9,386 bases of DNA from Bacteroidales bacterium UBA3742 (GTDB lineage Bacteria > Bacteroidota > Bacteroidia > Bacteroidales > Paludibacteraceae). Shown in pieces: positions 5,603 to 9,386 of the stretch. The DNA lies in NCBI GenBank assembly GCA_002371785.1, contig DFGU01000089.1, forward strand, positions 1-9,386, read 5' to 3'. The notes beneath the pieces are model-generated. The model worked only from the letters and a program-made list of their open reading frames with translations. It made no database searches and had not been told where the DNA came from. Position 1 is the first letter of the stretch, and every line of letters starts with the position of its first letter. Both the position numbers and the translations under genes were made by a program.

Positions 5603-6862
5603 ATGGCAACTGCAAAACAAACCAACTCTGTCAACCTGATTGACATCTTTTCTGAGTTCAACGAACTCAAGAATATCGACCGCCAGACGTTCATCAACGT
5701 CCTGGAGGACTCGTTCCGTAACGTCATCGCTAAGATGTACGGCTCGGATGCTAACTACGACGTGATTATCAACCCCGACAAGGGTGACCTGGAGATCTAC
5801 CGCAACCGTCTCGTCATGGAAGACGACGATGTGGCTAATCCCGACACCCAGATCGCACTCAGCGACGCTCGTCTGCTCGACGACGAGGCCGAGGTAGGCG
5901 AGGAAGTGACCGACAAGGTCGACTTCTCCTCCTTCAGCCGCCGTATGATCCTCAACCTGCGTCAGACCCTGGCCAGCAAGATCCTGGAGCTGCAGAAAGA
6001 GAACCTCTATATCAAGTATACCGAGATGCTGGGCCAGGTAGTTTCCGGCGAACTGTACCAGGTATGGAAGAAGGAGATGCTGCTGCTCGACGACGAGGGC
6101 AACGAGCTCTACCTGCCTAAGCAGAACCAGATACCGACCGACTTCTACCGCAAGGGCGATACCGTCCGTGCCGTGGTCGTTCAGGTGGACAACAAGAACC
6201 AGAACCCCAAGATCATCCTCTCGCGTACCAGTCCGCTCTTCCTGCAGCGCCTCTTCGAGCAAGAGGTGCCGGAGATCCACGACGGACTGATCGCTATCAA
6301 GAATATCGCCCGTATCCCGGGTGAGCGCGCCAAGGTGGCTGTCGAGTCGTTCGACGACCGCATCGATCCTGTAGGCGCCTGCGTAGGCGTTAAGGGTGCG
6401 CGTATTCATGGTATCGTGCGCGAACTGCGCAACGAGAATATCGACGTCATCAACTATACCAGCAACCTCAACCTCTATATCCAGCGTGCCCTGGCTCCCG
6501 CACATATCTCGTCTATGAATATCAACGAGGAGACCAAGACGGCCGAGGTATATCTCAAGCCCGACGAGGTTAGTCTGGCTATCGGTAAGGGTGGCTTCAA
6601 CATCAAGTTGGCTTGCATGCTCACCGGCTACCAGATCGACGTATATCGCGAGATGGGCGACGAGGATATCGAAGATATCTACCTCGACGAGTTCAACGAC
6701 GAGATCGATCAGTGGGTCATCGACGCCCTCAAGGCGATTGGTCTGGATACCGCTAAGTCCGTACTGGCTAAGAGCAAGGAGGAACTCGTCGAGCGTACCG
6801 ACCTGGAAGAGGAGACGATAGACGACGTGCTGCGTATCCTGGCTTCGGAATTTGAAGAGTAA
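5603..6862 (+). CDS. nusA: Transcription termination/antitermination factor NusA
   Basis: Binds RNA polymerase and nascent RNA, modulating pausing, termination and antitermination. The 419-aa product has the standard order: an N-terminal polymerase-binding domain (1 to about 130), an S1 domain (about 137-205), KH1 with GVKG at residues 262-265 in VGACVGVKGARIHGIVREL, KH2 with GKGG at 328-331 in SLAIGKGGFNIKLA, and a short acidic tail (about 355-419) with a helical DALKAIGLDTAKSVLAKS segment resembling one helix-hairpin-helix unit. The two C-terminal acidic repeats of enterobacterial NusA (about 495 aa) are not present as such; the shorter form appears normal for this phylum. The ATG follows an A/T-only leader (ttatatacaaaaa) with no Shine-Dalgarno site, 61 bp after rimP. 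infB follows 51 bp downstream. Confidence 0.97.
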   Translation: MATAKQTNSVNLIDIFSEFNELKNIDRQTFINVLEDSFRNVIAKMYGSDANYDVIINPDKGDLEIYRNRLVMEDDDVANPDTQIALSDARLLDDEAEVGEEVTDKVDFSSFSRRMILNLRQTLASKILELQKENLYIKYTEMLGQVVSGELYQVWKKEMLLLDDEGNELYLPKQNQIPTDFYRKGDTVRAVVVQVDNKNQNPKIILSRTSPLFLQRLFEQEVPEIHDGLIAIKNIARIPGERAKVAVESFDDRIDPVGACVGVKGARIHGIVRELRNENIDVINYTSNLNLYIQRALAPAHISSMNINEETKTAEVYLKPDEVSLAIGKGGFNIKLACMLTGYQIDVYREMGDEDIEDIYLDEFNDEIDQWVIDALKAIGLDTAKSVLAKSKEELVERTDLEEETIDDVLRILASEFEE

Positions 6863-6913
6863 TAAACCTAAACCCCTCGTACGGAGCGAGACGAAACAAA
6901 TCCGCAGAAGTAT

Positions 6914-9386
6914 ATGGCTATTAAATTAATCAAAGCTTGCAAGGAACTCAATATCGGAATGTCCACAGCGGTTGCATTCTGCGAGAAACAGGGGCATGAA
7001 ATAGCGGCCGATCCCAACGTGCGTATCGACGACGATCTCTACCTGATGCTCGCTAAGGAATTCAACAAGGACATGGCCGTCAAGCTCCAAGCAGACCGTC
7101 AGGCCCAGGAGCGCCAAGAGCGCATGGCAGGGCCGTCGGTAGCAGTAGAAAAACCCGAACCTGCCCCCGAACCCGAGCTGCCACAGCCTAAGATAGTGGG
7201 CAAGATCGACCTCGATGCCGAGAAGAAGGCGAAGGAAGAGGCGCGCCGTCAAGCCGAAGAGGCTGCCCGTCAGGCTCAGGAAGCGGCAGAGAAGGCACGC
7301 CGTGAGGCAGAGGAAGCCCGCATAGCGGCCGAGCAGGCTCGCCTCGAGGCAGAAGCTAAGGCCGAAGCCGAGCGCATAGCGGCCGAAGCGCAGCAGAAAG
7401 CCGAAACCGAAGAAGCCAAGGCGCCCGAGGAGAAGAAGCCCGAGGTGTTCTCGCTCCATAAGCCCGAAGCCGTAGCACAGCCCAAAGTGATTGGCAAGAT
7501 CGACCTCTCGTCGATCAACCAGGCTACGCATCCCGGCAAGAAATCCAAAGAGGAAAAGCGCAAAGAACGTGAGGAGCGTCAGCAGGCGCAGCAGCAAGCG
7601 CAGGAGAAGCGCAAACGCGAGCGTATCAAGCAGAACAAGGTGGATATCAACGACGCCCGCAACCAGAATCCGAAGAAGCAGAAGAACAAGAAGAAAGGCA
7701 AGCAGGAGGTCAGCGAAGAGGAGGTACAACGCCAAATCAAGGAGACGCTCAACCGCCTGCAGGCTAAGCAGGGCAAGACCAACACATCCAAGCACAAGCG
7801 CGAACGCCGTGAGCTGGAGCGCGAGAAGATGGAGCTCGAGCGCATGGAGCAGCAGGAGCAGAGCAAGGTGCTCAAGCTCACTGAGTTTGTGACGGCCAAC
7901 GACCTGGCTAACATGATGAACGTGCCCGTGACCAAGATCATCGGTACCTGTATGTCGCTCGGTCTCTTCGTGTCAATCAACCAGCGTCTCGATGCCGAGA
8001 CCATCAACCTCGTGGCCGAGGAGTTCGGCTTCACTACCGAGTATGTATCGGCCCACGTGGTGGACGAGATCAATGCCGACGAGGTGGTCAATGAGGAGGA
8101 TATCGAGCCTCGCTGCCCAATCATCACCGTCATGGGTCACGTCGATCACGGTAAGACCTCGCTGCTCGACCACATCCGTAACGCTAACGTCATCGCCGGT
8201 GAGGCCGGTGGTATCACCCAGCACATCGGTGCCTACAACGTCAAGCTCAAGAATGGCCAGCATATCACCTTCCTCGATACGCCGGGTCACGCGGCCTTTA
8301 CCGCTATGCGTGCCCGTGGTGCCAAGGTGACAGATATAGCCATCATCATCATCGCGGCCGACGATGCCGTCATGCCGCAGACTGTCGAGGCGATCAACCA
8401 TGCCCAGGCGGCCGGCGTACCGATGGTATTCGCTATCAACAAGGTGGATAAGCCGGGTGCTAACCCCGATAAGATCCGTGAGCAACTCTCCAACATGAAC
8501 ATCCTCGTCGAGGACTGGGGCGGTAAGTACCAGTGCCAGGAGATCTCGGCTAAGAAGGGTGACGGCGTTTACGAGCTGCTGGAGAAAGTGCTCCTGGAGG
8601 CCGAGATGCTCGACCTCAAGGCCAATCCCAAGCGTCGCGCCAAGGGTTCGGTCATCGAGTCCTCGCTCGACAAGGGACGCGGCTACGTAGCTACGCTGCT
8701 CGTCCAGGACGGTACGCTCCATATGGGCGACATCGTGCTGGCCGGCACCTACCACGGTCGTATCAAGGCCATGTTCAACGAGCGCGGCCAGCGCATCCAG
8801 GAGGTTCGCCCGGGTGAGCCGTGTTCTATCCTCGGTCTCAACGGTGCGCCGCAGGCCGGTGACGAGTTCAACGTACTGCCTACCGAGCAGGAGGCACGCG
8901 AGATTGCTAACAAGCGTGAGCAACTGCAGCGCGAGCAATCTATCCGCACCAAGAAGCACGTCGGACTCGAGGAGATCGGTCGCCGTCTGGCTATCGGAGA
9001 CTTCAAGGAACTCAACATCATCGTCAAGGCCGATGTGGACGGTTCCGTCGAGGCTATCAAGGACTCGCTCATCAAGCTCTCCACCGAGAATATCCAGGTC
9101 AACGTCATCCATGGTGCCGTAGGTGCCGTCAGCGACTCCGACGTCATGCTCGCTGCCGCTTCCGATGCCATCATCGTGGGCTTCAACGTTCGTCCTACCG
9201 GTTCGGCTCGCAAGATGGCCGAGACCGAGGAGGTGGATATCCGTATCTATTCGATCATCTACGATGCTATCAACGAGGTCAAAGCCGCTATGGAGGGTAT
9301 GCTCTCGCCGGAGGTGAAGGAAGAGGTTACCGCCACGCTCGAGGTGCTGCAGACCTTCCATATCTCCAAGGTGGGCACCATCGCCG
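6914..9386 (+). CDS. infB: Translation initiation factor IF-2 (3' end outside window)
   Basis: GTPase that brings initiator tRNA to the 30S subunit and promotes subunit joining. About 824 codons are present, and the frame is open at the right edge. An IF2_N domain is at residues 1-50 (MAIKLIKACKELNIGMSTAV). A long charged linker follows (about 60-315), with an A/E/R/Q coiled-coil-like stretch at about 103-165 and a K-rich stretch at about 205-262. A second IF2_N domain is at about 318-372. The G domain carries G1 GHVDHGKT at 408-415, G3 DTPGH at 455-459, G4 NKVD at 509-512 and G5 SAK at 545-547, all intact. Domain II (about 580-680) and domain III (about 700-810) follow; the C-terminal fMet-tRNA-binding domain is mostly missing. 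The motif P-K-[IV]-[IV]-GKIDL occurs twice in the linker (92-100 and 190-198). The 51-bp spacer after nusA holds no promoter or Shine-Dalgarno site, so co-transcription is likely. Confidence 0.97.
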   Translation, partial: MAIKLIKACKELNIGMSTAVAFCEKQGHEIAADPNVRIDDDLYLMLAKEFNKDMAVKLQADRQAQERQERMAGPSVAVEKPEPAPEPELPQPKIVGKIDLDAEKKAKEEARRQAEEAARQAQEAAEKARREAEEARIAAEQARLEAEAKAEAERIAAEAQQKAETEEAKAPEEKKPEVFSLHKPEAVAQPKVIGKIDLSSINQATHPGKKSKEEKRKEREERQQAQQQAQEKRKRERIKQNKVDINDARNQNPKKQKNKKKGKQEVSEEEVQRQIKETLNRLQAKQGKTNTSKHKRERRELEREKMELERMEQQEQSKVLKLTEFVTANDLANMMNVPVTKIIGTCMSLGLFVSINQRLDAETINLVAEEFGFTTEYVSAHVVDEINADEVVNEEDIEPRCPIITVMGHVDHGKTSLLDHIRNANVIAGEAGGITQHIGAYNVKLKNGQHITFLDTPGHAAFTAMRARGAKVTDIAIIIIAADDAVMPQTVEAINHAQAAGVPMVFAINKVDKPGANPDKIREQLSNMNILVEDWGGKYQCQEISAKKGDGVYELLEKVLLEAEMLDLKANPKRRAKGSVIESSLDKGRGYVATLLVQDGTLHMGDIVLAGTYHGRIKAMFNERGQRIQEVRPGEPCSILGLNGAPQAGDEFNVLPTEQEAREIANKREQLQREQSIRTKKHVGLEEIGRRLAIGDFKELNIIVKADVDGSVEAIKDSLIKLSTENIQVNVIHGAVGAVSDSDVMLAAASDAIIVGFNVRPTGSARKMAETEEVDIRIYSIIYDAINEVKAAMEGMLSPEVKEEVTATLEVLQTFHISKVGTIA

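Noticed and set aside
5570..6505. Antisense frame (311 codons) opposite nusA
   Set aside because: It shadows conserved NusA domains, and its product shows no recognisable motifs.
6876..6890. CTCG/CGAG arms in the nusA-infB spacer
   Set aside because: A 4-bp stem with a 7-base loop is too weak to support a structure.
6926..7795. Antisense frame (289 codons) that looks hydrophobic, like a membrane protein
   Set aside because: The Leu/Phe-rich product is simply the reverse of the GAG/AAG/GCC-rich IF2 linker. It has no start signals and lies opposite a certain gene.
7973..9361. Long antisense frame (462 codons) opposite the IF2 G domain
   Set aside because: The sense strand encodes intact G1-G5 motifs. 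The antisense product is rich in L, V, D, G and H, as expected from reading biased codons backwards.
1..9386. Search for CRISPR arrays, insertion sequences, tRNA/rRNA and defence or toxin genes
   Set aside because: No regularly spaced repeats, transposase motifs, tRNA-like folds or recognisable defence proteins were seen; the window is mostly housekeeping and sugar-nucleotide genes.

Overview
The window looks like chromosomal DNA of a member of the Bacteroidota, most likely order Bacteroidales (Prevotella/Bacteroides-like). Three lines of evidence point there. The rimP-nusA-infB proteins are of the Bacteroidetes type. The recognisable promoters follow the Bacteroidetes sigma-ABfr pattern (TTTG or TTG, about 20 bp, TAnnTTTG). 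Most starts have AT-rich leaders without a Shine-Dalgarno site. Genus cannot be settled from the sequence alone.

Layout. (1) Bases 1-872, minus strand: the first 290 codons of an unrecognised protein that runs off the left edge. (2) Bases 873-1031: a divergent intergenic region with one promoter per direction. (3) Bases 1032-4931, plus strand: a tight four-gene cluster. It holds gmd and fcl, the two enzymes that make GDP-L-fucose from GDP-mannose, then a 515-aa WG-repeat lipoprotein and a 93-aa acidic lipoprotein. The last three genes are joined by two ATGA stop/start overlaps. The gmd-fcl spacer is a degenerate 7-bp tandem repeat. (4) Bases 4932-5076: an AT-rich intergenic region with inverted repeats, a promoter almost identical to the gmd promoter, and a leader that carries a strong hairpin and a possible 14-codon upstream ORF. 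(5) Bases 5077-9386, plus strand: the conserved rimP-nusA-infB operon (ribosome maturation, transcription elongation/termination, translation initiation). infB is cut by the right edge after about 824 codons.

How the genes work together. Gmd and Fcl act one after the other in the cytosol to supply activated fucose for glycans, capsule or glycoproteins. The two coupled lipoproteins should be exported and membrane-anchored; their role is unknown. The downstream operon is housekeeping. The near-identical promoters before gmd and rimP suggest that both operons use the same sigma-factor promoter class.

I see no mobile element, CRISPR array, tRNA, rRNA or clear intrinsic terminator, and no convincing new defence or similar system. 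The most unusual observations are the rimP leader (hairpin plus small ORF), the heptamer array between gmd and fcl, and the lipoprotein pair coupled to fcl.
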